Below are positions 8,749 through 17,075 of a DNA stretch of 64,000 nt, one piece after another. Origin of the DNA: an uncultured Eubacteriales bacterium (GTDB taxonomy: Bacteria; Bacillota; Clostridia; Oscillospirales; CAG-272); NCBI GenBank assembly GCA_934446365.1, contig CAKSDZ010000001.1, forward strand, positions 372,001 to 436,000, read 5' to 3'. Numbering within the stretch: the stretch's first letter is position 1; each line of letters begins with the position of its first letter. The position numbers and the translations under genes were made by a program. The notes below the pieces were generated by a model. The model made no database searches, was not told the DNA's origin, and saw only the letters and a program-made list of their open reading frames with translations.

Positions 8749-9135
8749 TTATAAGCCCGCTTTCGGGGATTCCGATACCGCGGGAACATTTTTCGTGGCG
8801 ATGACATCCACGCCGGTGCCGGCACAGTTTCGGATGATGATATCCCCGATACGGACCGGCGCCTTTACGGCGGTTCCGCGGATTTCCCGCATGCAGTCGA
8901 AAATTTTATCCTTCGGTATATCGCTTGCCGTCTTAACGGACACACGGGCGATCGCCGCCCCCGATATGCCGACGGACGAGGTCACAACCCGCGTGGGATT
9001 TGTCACTTCCTTTTTCGCATATTCCGCGCCGTGCGGACAGGTATTGCCGGAAACGGTGATACTCTCCCCGTCTACCGTCACGGTAAGCGGACACCCCATC
9101 GGGCATCCGATGCAGATCAAATTTCTCGTCTCCAT
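8749..9135 (-). CDS. DUF1667 family protein, cysteine-rich partner of the redox pair
   Basis: 128 residues. Starts METRNLICIGCPMGCPLTV, giving CxxCxxxC, with another Cys in GNTCPHGAEYAKKEV and one in NCAGTG; the Cys spacing suggests an iron-sulfur or redox role, but this is inference. Strong RBS GGAGGTGGAATGAG. It follows the upstream oxidoreductase by 1 nt. DUF1667 proteins are regularly encoded next to a GlpA-like dehydrogenase and a thioredoxin-reductase-fold oxidoreductase in Firmicutes, as here. Confidence 0.88.
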   Translation of the reverse strand: METRNLICIGCPMGCPLTVTVDGESITVSGNTCPHGAEYAKKEVTNPTRVVTSSVGISGAAIARVSVKTASDIPKDKIFDCMREIRGTAVKAPVRIGDIIIRNCAGTGVDVIATKNVPAVSESPKAGL

Positions 9136-9136
9136 C

Positions 9137-10402
9137 TCATTCCACCTCCGTGCAGATTTTGATTTCCTTCAATTCGGGAAATTCCGCAAAGCTCGATTTT
9201 TTCAAAACCACCTGCTCCATCTCTCCCGGCGCCATCACTTTTTTCTTTCTGCTCATTACTTTTTTTCCGTCGTAGTAAACGGCAATCGAACGGTCGCGGT
9301 AAATATCCGCCACACGGAACCGCACCGTCACCGTCTCTCTCATATTTGCGATATCGATGCTTTGGGGAACGGTATACCGAACGCCGTTTTCCGCCTTGAC
9401 AGACGCTTTATGGGAAGATTCCGTATGCTCTCCCGCCAGCACATAGGCCGCCGCATTTTCTCCCGCAAGCGTCGCTTCCTCGGATACATGATCGACCAAA
9501 TCATGCACATGAAGCACGTTTCCGCAGGCAAATATGCCGGGAACGCCGGTCTGAAGCCTGTCGTCCACCTCGGGACCGGAGGTCACGCGGCTCATGGCGG
9601 CGCCGATTTCCCGCGTCAGCTCGTTTTCCGGAATCAGTCCGACGGAAAGCAGAAGCGTATCGCAGTCATAATGCTCCTCCGTGCCGGGAATCGGACGCCG
9701 GTTCTCATCGACCGCCGCGATCGTCACACCGGTAAGTCTTTCCTTGCCTTCGATTCCGACGACGGTATGGCTCAGCTTGAGCGGAATCCCGTAATCGTCG
9801 AGACATTGAACGATATTCCGTTTGAGTCCGCCCGAATAGGGCATCAGCTCCGCCACAACCTCGACCTTTGCGCCCTCGAGCGTCATTCTTCTCGCCATGA
9901 TAAGACCGATATCGCCGGAACCGAGAATCACGACCTTATGGCCGACATGATAGCCTTCAATGTTCATCAGCCTCTGTGCGGTCCCCGCGGAGTAAATGCC
10001 CGCCGGCCGGAACCCCGGGATGTTTAGCGCGCCGCGCGGACGTTCCCGACACCCCATCGCCAAAATAATCGCTTTTGCGGAGATTTTCTGAATCCCCTCT
10101 TCCCCGCTGATATAAGTAATCTCTTTTTCCGGACTGACGGAAAGCACCATCGCGCCCAGCTTATACGGGATTTCGAGCTTCGCCGCTTCCTCGATATAGC
10201 GCGCGGCATATTCGGGACCGGTCAGCTCCTCCTTGAAGGTATGGAGCCCGAAGCCGTTGTGGATACACTGATTGAGAATCCCGCCCAGCATCGCGTCTCT
10301 TTCCAAAATAACGAGGTTCCTTACGCCCGCCTTTTTCGCGGCAATCGCCGCGGCAAGTCCTGCGGGACCGCCGCCTATCACGACAATATCATATTGCTTC
10401 AC
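9137..10402 (-). CDS. FAD/NAD(P)-binding oxidoreductase (pyridine nucleotide-disulfide family)
   Basis: 421 residues from the GTG at 10402, chosen because GAGGTGG lies 6 nt before it; an upstream GTG at 10417 lacks this. N-terminal FAD site DIVVIGGGPAGLAAAIAAKKAG with the Glu in VILERD, a second dinucleotide site KVVILGSGDIGLIMARRM (about residues 155-175) and the C-terminal FAD motif GIFACGNVLHVHDLVDHVS. No CxxC active-site disulfide is visible in the usual place, so it is not a thioredoxin reductase. Context suggests the electron-transfer subunit of the neighbouring flavin dehydrogenase, analogous to GlpB or the alpha subunit of amino-acid dehydrogenases (inference). Confidence 0.88.
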   Translation of the reverse strand: MKQYDIVVIGGGPAGLAAAIAAKKAGVRNLVILERDAMLGGILNQCIHNGFGLHTFKEELTGPEYAARYIEEAAKLEIPYKLGAMVLSVSPEKEITYISGEEGIQKISAKAIILAMGCRERPRGALNIPGFRPAGIYSAGTAQRLMNIEGYHVGHKVVILGSGDIGLIMARRMTLEGAKVEVVAELMPYSGGLKRNIVQCLDDYGIPLKLSHTVVGIEGKERLTGVTIAAVDENRRPIPGTEEHYDCDTLLLSVGLIPENELTREIGAAMSRVTSGPEVDDRLQTGVPGIFACGNVLHVHDLVDHVSEEATLAGENAAAYVLAGEHTESSHKASVKAENGVRYTVPQSIDIANMRETVTVRFRVADIYRDRSIAVYYDGKKVMSRKKKVMAPGEMEQVVLKKSSFAEFPELKEIKICTEVE

Positions 10403-10413
10403 TTTCCGCCACC

Positions 10414-11853
10414 TCACATCTTTTCCGACAGCATTTCGGAGCCGTCCCTGTTCTTACAAATCTTTTCCATCGGAATCCCCGTCTCTCTTGAAAGAATCTC
10501 CATCGTTTTGGGGGTACAGAAGCCCGCCTGACAGCGTCCCATGCCCTGACGCACACGGCGCTTGATTCCATCGAGCGAGCGCGCTCCCGGCGTGCGGCGA
10601 ATCGCATCTACGATTTCCCCCTCGCTGATCTGCATACAGCGGCATACGATTACGCCGTAAAGCGGATTCTCGCGAATCAGCGCCGCGCGCTCCTCAAAGC
10701 TCTTTTCCGCAAGCTTCACGAAGCCCTTTCTCTTGGGATTGAAATTTTTCTTCTTTTCCGCACCGGCCTTTGCCGCAATCTGTTCGGCAAGATACAGACC
10801 GATGGCCGGCGCCGAGGAAAGTCCCGGCGACTCGATGCCTGAGGCGTCGAAAAAGCCCGGCGCATCCGAAGCCTCTCCGATGACGAAATCATCGCCGTCC
10901 TCATGCGCGCGCACGCCGGAAAAAGATGTAATCGTGAGCCGATAGGGGATGTTCTTTACGCTGACGGCGGATTTTGCCACAACATCGGCAAGCTCCGCCG
11001 CCGTCGTCGCCGTATTCTCCTTATCTTCGACGTCCGTCGCAGTCGGTCCGATCAGGAGATTTCCATGTACGGTCGGCGAAACCAAAATGCCTTTGCCGTA
11101 TTTGCCCGGAAGCTGAAAAACCGTAGAGGACACATGCGTCCCCGCTTCTTTGTCGAGCAGACAGTAATCGCCCTTGCGAGGCGTGATATGAAGCTTTTTC
11201 CCGCTTACCATGTTATGAATCTCATCCGAATGGACACCCGCCGCATTGACGACATATTTTGCGGTATAGGTGCCGTCCGTCGTATCGATTTCATATCCGT
11301 TTTCCGCGTTTCTGCGGATGTCAAGCACCTCCGTGTTGAATCGAAACTCCGCACCGTTGTCACAGGCGTTTTCCGCAAGCGCAATGGTCAGCCCGAACGG
11401 ACAGACAATCCCGCCTGTGGGCGCGTAAAGCGCCGCCACGACCTCGTCCGTGAGGTTCGGTTCCATTTTCCGCACATCGTTTCCTGTGAGAATCTGAAGA
11501 TTCGGAACGCCGTTTTGAAGACCGCGGCGGTAAAGCTCTCCAAGCTTCGGCATATCCTCGTCCGAAAAACAGAGGACAAGCGAGCCGTTTCGCTTGAACT
11601 CAAAGGAAAGCTCCTGCGCGAGCTCGTCCATCATCGCATTTCCCTGTACATTGAACTTGGCCTTTAAGGTTCCCGGGAGAGCGTCGAAGCCCGCGTGAAC
11701 GATGGCGCTGTTCGCCTTGGAGGTTCCGGAGCATACATCCTCCTCTTTCTCCAAAAGACAAACAGACAGCTCATAGCGGGACAGCTCTCTCGCCGCCGCC
11801 GCGCCGACAACGCCGCCGCCGATAATGATTACGTCATATGATTTTTCCGTCAT
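10414..11853 (-). CDS. FAD-dependent dehydrogenase with BFD-type [2Fe-2S] domain (GlpA-like)
   Basis: 479 residues starting at MTEKSYDVIIIGGG; AGGAGTTGCTATT provides the RBS, and the 19 codons upstream look non-coding. DAO-fold N-terminal domain: FAD motif IIIGGGVVGAAAARELSRY, then VVNAAGVHSDEI and SSTVFQLPGKYGKGILVSPT. The C-terminal ~90 residues form a BFD-like domain with the cluster ligands CRCM (CxC) and CQAGFC (CxxxxC). This arrangement matches the anaerobic glycerol-3-phosphate dehydrogenase/L-2-hydroxyglutarate oxidase group of Firmicutes. Substrate is therefore a 2-hydroxyacid or glycerol-3-phosphate; no glpK or glpF is adjacent to decide. First gene of the unit with the oxidoreductase and DUF1667. 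Confidence 0.88.
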   Translation of the reverse strand: MTEKSYDVIIIGGGVVGAAAARELSRYELSVCLLEKEEDVCSGTSKANSAIVHAGFDALPGTLKAKFNVQGNAMMDELAQELSFEFKRNGSLVLCFSDEDMPKLGELYRRGLQNGVPNLQILTGNDVRKMEPNLTDEVVAALYAPTGGIVCPFGLTIALAENACDNGAEFRFNTEVLDIRRNAENGYEIDTTDGTYTAKYVVNAAGVHSDEIHNMVSGKKLHITPRKGDYCLLDKEAGTHVSSTVFQLPGKYGKGILVSPTVHGNLLIGPTATDVEDKENTATTAAELADVVAKSAVSVKNIPYRLTITSFSGVRAHEDGDDFVIGEASDAPGFFDASGIESPGLSSAPAIGLYLAEQIAAKAGAEKKKNFNPKRKGFVKLAEKSFEERAALIRENPLYGVIVCRCMQISEGEIVDAIRRTPGARSLDGIKRRVRQGMGRCQAGFCTPKTMEILSRETGIPMEKICKNRDGSEMLSEKM

Positions 11854-11915
11854 AATAGCAACTCCTGATGAAATTCTCCGCTTCTTCTGCAAATCGGTTT
11901 TGAATTTCATATTCT

Positions 11916-11937
11916 ATAATCTTATATAATAGATTAT
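11916..11937. promoter_or_regulatory. Inverted repeat at the promoter of the GlpA-like operon (operator candidate)
   Basis: ATAATCT, 8 nt, AGATTAT: a perfect 7-bp inverted repeat overlapping the -10 box and the presumed transcription start of the minus-strand operon. Its place would let a bound repressor block initiation. No regulator gene is adjacent, so the binding protein is unknown. Confidence 0.45.
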
Positions 11938-11964
11938 TATACTCTCCTGTTTTTTAAAAGTCAA
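11936..11964 (-). promoter_or_regulatory. Sigma-A promoter of the GlpA-like operon
   Basis: Minus strand TTGACT (11959-11964), 17 nt, TATAAT (11936-11941). Between this promoter and the leu promoter at 12124 I see no gene or other element. Confidence 0.75.
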
Positions 11965-12123
11965 CCTTGTTCGCAAGGAAATATAAGCAGACCCCGATTT
12001 TTACATCTCAAAAGCTGATTTTTACCGATGTTTTACGAAATCTGTCCGCATATCCGTATCCATCACAAAAACTTCCGAAATGTTTATGAAAGGAAACCCT
12101 TTTTTGCAAATTGAAAAAAAGTC

Positions 12124-12152
12124 TTGACAAATAACCGAAAAAATGGTTTAAT
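12124..12152 (+). promoter_or_regulatory. Sigma-A promoter of the leu-ilv operon
   Basis: TTGACA (12124-12129), 17 nt, TTTAAT (12147-12152), placing the transcript start near 12160 at the 5' edge of the T-box leader. Confidence 0.8.
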
Positions 12153-12159
12153 GATATAA

Positions 12160-12440
12160 AGGCAATGACGAAGACGGTCCAGCTTGATTTTTTTCAGAGA
12201 GCCGATGGCAGGTGTGAATCGGCATCAATCATTCTGAACGACCTCTCACTTCCGAGCCGGAGGGTTGAAAGCCAATGTGGTGAGTAGACGTTTCCCGTGA
12301 ACGCTACGTCAGTGCATAGGAGTATTGTGCTCCGAAGAGGAGGCAGATTTTTACATCTGCAATTTGAGTGGTACCGCGAGTGTAAATGGTTTTCTACACC
12401 CGTCTCAAAGCAAATAACCGCTTTAAGACGGGTGTTTTCT
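12160..12440 (+). ncRNA. T-box riboswitch, leucine-type
   Basis: Leader of about 280 nt. The core T-box sequence GAGTGGTACCGCG is at 12366-12378, where the antiterminator pairs with the uncharged tRNA acceptor end. It is followed by a strong attenuator hairpin (12396-12440). In Stem I the run CCTCTCACTT (12242-12251) offers CTC followed by A at 12245-12248, the expected specifier format for a Leu codon; the leuA gene downstream agrees. Known mechanism: uncharged tRNA-Leu(GAG) binding stabilises the antiterminator and lets transcription enter leuA. Element identity is certain; exact specifier position is inferred by eye. Confidence 0.93.
12396..12440 (+). terminator. T-box attenuator hairpin
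   Basis: ACACCCGTCTCAAAGC pairs with GCTTTAAGACGGGTGT (two mismatched bases near the loop), followed by TTTTCT. This is the regulated terminator of the leader; its left arm overlaps the sequence needed for the competing antiterminator. Confidence 0.85.
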
Positions 12441-12536
12441 ATATTTTATCCGGCAAACACGAAAATCTCGGCGGCAATAAATTCTTATTATACAAACGCC
12501 CTCAAAAAGGGCGGCAACAGAAAAGGAGCCAAACAG

Positions 12537-14201
12537 ATGATGGATGCAAGCAAATACGGCACAGGCTACTATCCCGCGCCGGCAAAGTACAACAAATGGG
12601 TGACCAAAGACCATATTGAAAAAGCGCCCTTATGGTGCAGTGTGGATATGCGGGACGGCAACCAAAGCCTCGTCATTCCCATGAGCCTCGAGGAAAAGCT
12701 GGAATATTACAAGGTTCTTCTCGACGTCGGCTTCAAGGAAATCGAAGTGGGCTTCCCTGCCGCCAGCGAAACCGAATATGAATTTCTGCGCACGCTGATC
12801 GACAACGACATGATCCCGCAGGATGTAACGGTTCAGGTGCTCACCCAGTGCCGGGAGCATATCATCCGCAAGACCTTTGACGCCTGCAAGGGCGCACCCA
12901 GCGCGATCATTCACTTCTATAATTCGGTAAGCGTCGCCCAGCGGGAGCAGGTATTCCGCAAATCCAAAGAAGAAATCAAGAAAATCGCAGTCGACGGCGC
13001 CAAGCTTGTGAAAAAACTGGCGAACGAATATGAGGGGAACTTCCGCTTTGAATATTCTCCCGAAAGCTTTACCGGTACGGAACCGGAATATGCCTTGGAG
13101 GTCTGTAATGCGGTTCTGGACGTATTGGAGCCGTCCGAAACCAACAATGTCATCATCAATCTGCCGGTAACGGTGGAGATGAGCCTGCCGCACGTATATG
13201 CGAGCCAAGTGGAATACATGAGCGAAAACCTCAAATACCGCGAGCATGTAACCCTTTCCCTGCATCCGCACAACGACCGCGGCACCGGTGTCGCCGACAC
13301 CGAGCTTGCCCTGCTCGCAGGCGCCGACCGCGTGGAAGGCACGCTCTTCGGCAACGGCGAAAGAACCGGAAATGTCGATATCATCACGCTGGCGATGAAC
13401 ATGTATTCCCACGGCGTGGACCCCAAGCTGGATCTTTCCAATATCCCGATGCTCGTGGAAAAATACGAAAAATGCACGAGAATGCACGTCTATGAACGCG
13501 CGCCCTACGCGGGAGCGCTGGTATTCGCCGCGTTTTCGGGCAGTCATCAGGATGCGATCGCCAAAGGCATGAAATACCGCGAGGAAAAAGGACTACACCG
13601 CTGGACGGTGCCATACATACCGATCGATCCGAAGGACATCAGCCGCACTTACGACGCCGACGTCATTCGAGTCAATTCTCAAAGCGGCAAGGGCGGCATC
13701 GGATATCTGTTGGAGCAGACATACGGATATTCCCTGCCTGCGGGTATGCGCGAGCATTTCAGCTATCTCTGCAAGAGCATATCCGACAGAGAACATAAGG
13801 AGCTAAAAGCAAGCGAAATCCTTGAAATTTTCAAAAGCCATTACTTTCTGCGGTCCTCCGCCCTTTCCATTTCCGACATGCATTTTTACCGCCGCGGGGG
13901 AGAGGTGGAAACCGAAATCACTTTCTGCCGAAACGGCGAGGAAACGACGCTCCGAGCGCGCGGCAACGGCTCGCTGGATGCCGTCAGCAACGCTTTGAAG
14001 GCTTATACAAAGTCGGATTATGTGTTAGAGGTTTATACCGAGCACAGCATGCAGGAACAAGGCTCCGGCAGCGTTGCGGCGGCATATATCGGGCTGAAAG
14101 CGCCGGACGGCAGCATGGCGTGGGGCGCCGGAACCGATACCGACATCATTCATGCCGGCGCGGACGCTCTGCTCAGCGCCTATCACAACATGAAATCATG
14201 A
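12537..14201 (+). CDS. leuA: 2-isopropylmalate synthase, long (type 2) form
   Basis: 554 residues from the first of two adjacent ATGs; AAAAGGAG ends 8 nt before 12537. An in-frame ATG at 12297 would start inside the T-box and is rejected. Condenses acetyl-CoA with 2-oxoisovalerate, the first committed step to leucine. The N-terminal YNKWVTKDHIEKAPLWCSVD and DMRDGNQSL are typical of the ~560-residue LeuA2 group rather than the ~510-residue bacterial LeuA1. TIM-barrel metal ligands are the Asp in DMRDGNQ and the His pair in SLHPHNDRGTG. The C-terminal part (about 430-554) is the LeuA allosteric dimer domain, normally the site of leucine feedback inhibition. Confidence 0.95.
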   Translation: MMDASKYGTGYYPAPAKYNKWVTKDHIEKAPLWCSVDMRDGNQSLVIPMSLEEKLEYYKVLLDVGFKEIEVGFPAASETEYEFLRTLIDNDMIPQDVTVQVLTQCREHIIRKTFDACKGAPSAIIHFYNSVSVAQREQVFRKSKEEIKKIAVDGAKLVKKLANEYEGNFRFEYSPESFTGTEPEYALEVCNAVLDVLEPSETNNVIINLPVTVEMSLPHVYASQVEYMSENLKYREHVTLSLHPHNDRGTGVADTELALLAGADRVEGTLFGNGERTGNVDIITLAMNMYSHGVDPKLDLSNIPMLVEKYEKCTRMHVYERAPYAGALVFAAFSGSHQDAIAKGMKYREEKGLHRWTVPYIPIDPKDISRTYDADVIRVNSQSGKGGIGYLLEQTYGYSLPAGMREHFSYLCKSISDREHKELKASEILEIFKSHYFLRSSALSISDMHFYRRGGEVETEITFCRNGEETTLRARGNGSLDAVSNALKAYTKSDYVLEVYTEHSMQEQGSGSVAAAYIGLKAPDGSMAWGAGTDTDIIHAGADALLSAYHNMKS

Positions 14202-14219
14202 ATCAGGGAGGCTATTTAT

Positions 14220-15482
14220 ATGGGAATGACAATGACACAAAAAATTCTTGCCGCTCACGCGGGGCTTGAACGTGTAGTCCCCGGTCAGCTGATCGATGCA
14301 AAGCTTGACATCGTGCTCGGCAACGATATCACGACGCCCGTGGCGGTAAATGAATTTAAAAAAGCGGGCTTTGACAAGGTCTTTGATAAAGACAGAATTG
14401 CCATCGTCCTCGATCATTTTGTCCCCAACAAGGACATCAAGGCGGCGGAGCAATCCAAGACCTGCCGGGAATTTGCCTGCTCACACTGTGTGAGCCACTT
14501 CTACGACGTGGGAAAAATGGGCATCGAACATGCGCTGCTTCCCGAGCAAGGGGTCGTCACGGCGGGCGACTGCATCATCGGCGCCGACAGCCACACCTGT
14601 ACCTACGGTGCTCTGGGCGCTTTCTCGACCGGTGTGGGAAGCACCGATATGGCGGCCGGCATGGCCACGGGTATGGCTTGGTTCAGGGTTCCCTCCGCCA
14701 TTCGCTTTCACTTGACGGGAAAATTGCCTCAAAATTGCAGCGGCAAGGACCTGATTCTGACCATCATCGGCATGATCGGCGTGGACGGTGCGCTTTATAA
14801 AAGCATGGAGTTCACCGGAGACGGTATCGCCAGTCTTTCTATGGACGACCGCCTTTGCATCTGCAACATGGCCATCGAGGCAGGCGCGAAAAACGGCATA
14901 TTCCCGGTCGACGACACCACGCTTTCCTATCTCGACGAACGGTCGGAGCGTCCGCCCGTCGTCTATACCGCGGACGAGGACGCGGAGTATGAAAAGACAA
15001 TCGAAATCGACCTTTCCGCCATCACGCCGACCGTGAGCTGCCCTCATCTGCCGGAAAACACAAAAAGAGCCTCCGAGCTTTCCGATATCGCAATCGATCA
15101 GGTGGTCATCGGCAGCTGCACAAACGGCAGGATGGAGGATATGGAGGCGGCATATCACATTCTGAAAGGCAACCATGTCGCGAACGGCGTGCGCTGCATC
15201 ATCATTCCCGCCACCATGCAAATCATGCGCGAATGCGTAGAGCGCGGATTTGTCACCGCGTTCATCGACGCAGGCGCGGTCGTATCCACGCCGACCTGCG
15301 GACCATGTCTCGGCGGATACATGGGGATTCTCGCGGCGGGAGAACGCTGCCTTGCCACCACCAACCGCAATTTCGTGGGCAGAATGGGACACGTGAAAAG
15401 CGAAGTCTATCTCGCTTCGCCTCAAACGGCGGCGGCCAGCGCATTGACGGGCTTTATTACCGAGTACAAGGGGGACGAATAA
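14220..15482 (+). CDS. leuC: 3-isopropylmalate dehydratase large subunit
   Basis: 420 residues, the short LeuC form. With LeuD it isomerises 2-isopropylmalate to 3-isopropylmalate. Aconitase-type [4Fe-4S] ligands are visible: Cys in VVIGSCTNGRMEDM (about residue 298) and the CxxC of TPTCGPCLGGYMG (about 358-361). SHTCTYGALGAFSTGVGSTD is the substrate-binding region. RBS CAGGGAGG precedes the ATG; a second Met three codons in (MGMTM) could also serve. Tightly followed by leuD (1 nt). Confidence 0.95.
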   Translation: MGMTMTQKILAAHAGLERVVPGQLIDAKLDIVLGNDITTPVAVNEFKKAGFDKVFDKDRIAIVLDHFVPNKDIKAAEQSKTCREFACSHCVSHFYDVGKMGIEHALLPEQGVVTAGDCIIGADSHTCTYGALGAFSTGVGSTDMAAGMATGMAWFRVPSAIRFHLTGKLPQNCSGKDLILTIIGMIGVDGALYKSMEFTGDGIASLSMDDRLCICNMAIEAGAKNGIFPVDDTTLSYLDERSERPPVVYTADEDAEYEKTIEIDLSAITPTVSCPHLPENTKRASELSDIAIDQVVIGSCTNGRMEDMEAAYHILKGNHVANGVRCIIIPATMQIMRECVERGFVTAFIDAGAVVSTPTCGPCLGGYMGILAAGERCLATTNRNFVGRMGHVKSEVYLASPQTAAASALTGFITEYKGDE

Positions 15483-15483
15483 C

Positions 15484-15981
15484 ATGAACACACAAGGAAA
15501 TGCTTTTAAATATCCGGACAACGTGGATACCGACGTCATCATCCCCGCGCGCTATCTGAATACACCGAGCGCGGCGGAGCTTTCACAGCACTGCATGGAG
15601 GATATCGACGCGGACTTTGTCAACAAAGTCCGAAAAGGCGACGTCATCGTGGCGGGCTGGAACTTCGGCTGCGGCTCCTCCCGCGAGCACGCACCGCTTG
15701 TCATCAAAATCTGCGGAGTCGGCTGCGTCATCGCCAAAAGCTTCGCGAGAATCTTCTACCGCAATGCAATCAACATCGGACTGCCGATTCTCGAATGTGA
15801 AGAAGCAGCAGAGGAGATTTCCGCCGGAGACAAGGTGAAAGTGGATTTCGGCACCGGCGAGATTATCGATATCACCACCGGGAAGTCCTATCGCGCTCAG
15901 CCTTTCCCTCCTTTTATCCAAAATATCATTCGGTGCGGCGGACTGCTCGCCTCCTTAAAGGAGGAAATCGGACATGATTAA
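15484..15981 (+). CDS. leuD: 3-isopropylmalate dehydratase small subunit
   Basis: 165 residues, the short LeuD of Clostridia and archaea. Swivel domain with NVDTDVIIPARYL near the N-terminus and the substrate-contact motif NFGCGSSREHAP, followed by KSFARIFYRNAINIGLPI. Overlaps leuB by 8 nt, so the two are probably translationally coupled. Confidence 0.95.
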   Translation: MNTQGNAFKYPDNVDTDVIIPARYLNTPSAAELSQHCMEDIDADFVNKVRKGDVIVAGWNFGCGSSREHAPLVIKICGVGCVIAKSFARIFYRNAINIGLPILECEEAAEEISAGDKVKVDFGTGEIIDITTGKSYRAQPFPPFIQNIIRCGGLLASLKEEIGHD

Positions 15982-17074
15982 AAATATCGCCGTTATCCGC
16001 GGGGACGGAATCGGTCCTGAAATCGTAAACGAAGCATTGCTTGTCCTAAACCGAATTGCCGAGTTATATGGCCATACCTTTCATTATACCGATGTGGATA
16101 TGGGCGGCTGCGCCATCGACAAATGGGGCGATCCTCTCCCCGCCGAAATGCTCGAAAAGTGCATACATTCCGACAGTGTGCTGCTGGGCGCGGTAGGGGG
16201 AAACAAATGGAACGACGTTCCCGGGGATATGCGTCCCGAAAAGGGGCTTCTGCGCCTGCGCGCAGGCATGGGCGTATACAGCAACAACCGACCCGCAAAA
16301 ATATGGAAGCAGCTGGCCGGCGCTTCCCCGCTGAAAAAATCCATTGTGGATAAGGGCATCGACTTCATCATTGTGCGCGAACTCATCGGCGGCATTTACT
16401 TCGGCGCGCACAAAACGGAGCAGATAAACGGAACGCTTACCGCGACCGACCTGCTCTCTTATACCGAAGCGGAAATCGAACGCATCGGCAGAATCGGCTT
16501 TGAAACCGCAAGGAAACGGAACAAGAAGCTCTGCTCGGTGGAAAAAAGCAATGTGCTCGATTCCAGCCGCCTTTGGAAGCGCACGATGCACCGCCTTGCC
16601 GAGGAATATCCCGACGTGGAGCTCTCCGACATGCTGGTGGACAACTGCGCCATGCAGATTGTCAAAAACCCATCGCAGTTTGACGTGATCGTGACGGAAA
16701 ACATGTTCGGCGATATTCTTTCCGACGAGGCATCCATGATTACCGGCTCCATCGGCATGATCCCTTCATCCAGTCTCGGCGCATCCTCCTGCGGTCTTTA
16801 CGAGCCGATCCACGGCTCCGCGCCGGACATCGCCGGAACCGATACCGCCAACCCCATCGGCACGATTCTTTCGGCAGCGATGATGCTGCGTTACAGCTTC
16901 GACATGCCGGCGGAGGCGCAGGCAATCGAAAACGCCGTATCGACGCTCTTGGATGAGGGCTATCGCACGGCAGATATCATGCCGTCCGAGTCCACGGAAA
17001 TTGCAAAATGTAAAAAAATCGGCTGCCATGAGTGCGGACGCCTCATCGCAGAATTCCTGACAAAGGAGAAATAA
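15974..17074 (+). CDS. leuB: 3-isopropylmalate dehydrogenase
   Basis: 366 residues. NAD+-dependent oxidative decarboxylation of 3-isopropylmalate. Starts IAVIRGDGIGPEIVNEALLV. Substrate Arg residues lie in LLRLRAGMGVYSNNRPAK, the catalytic Tyr in FETARKRNKKLCSVEKSN region and the metal Asp pair in ENMFGDILSDEASMITGS; the NAD site ends in YEPIHGSAPDIAGTDTANP. All the landmarks of the beta-decarboxylating dehydrogenase family are present and the length is normal. The ATG lies inside the end of leuD. Confidence 0.96.
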   Translation: MIKNIAVIRGDGIGPEIVNEALLVLNRIAELYGHTFHYTDVDMGGCAIDKWGDPLPAEMLEKCIHSDSVLLGAVGGNKWNDVPGDMRPEKGLLRLRAGMGVYSNNRPAKIWKQLAGASPLKKSIVDKGIDFIIVRELIGGIYFGAHKTEQINGTLTATDLLSYTEAEIERIGRIGFETARKRNKKLCSVEKSNVLDSSRLWKRTMHRLAEEYPDVELSDMLVDNCAMQIVKNPSQFDVIVTENMFGDILSDEASMITGSIGMIPSSSLGASSCGLYEPIHGSAPDIAGTDTANPIGTILSAAMMLRYSFDMPAEAQAIENAVSTLLDEGYRTADIMPSESTEIAKCKKIGCHECGRLIAEFLTKEK

Positions 17075-17075
17075 A

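Noticed and set aside
12297..12536. Longer start for leuA at 12297
   Set aside because: It lies inside the T-box leader and attenuator; the ATG at 12537 has a proper RBS and family N-terminus.
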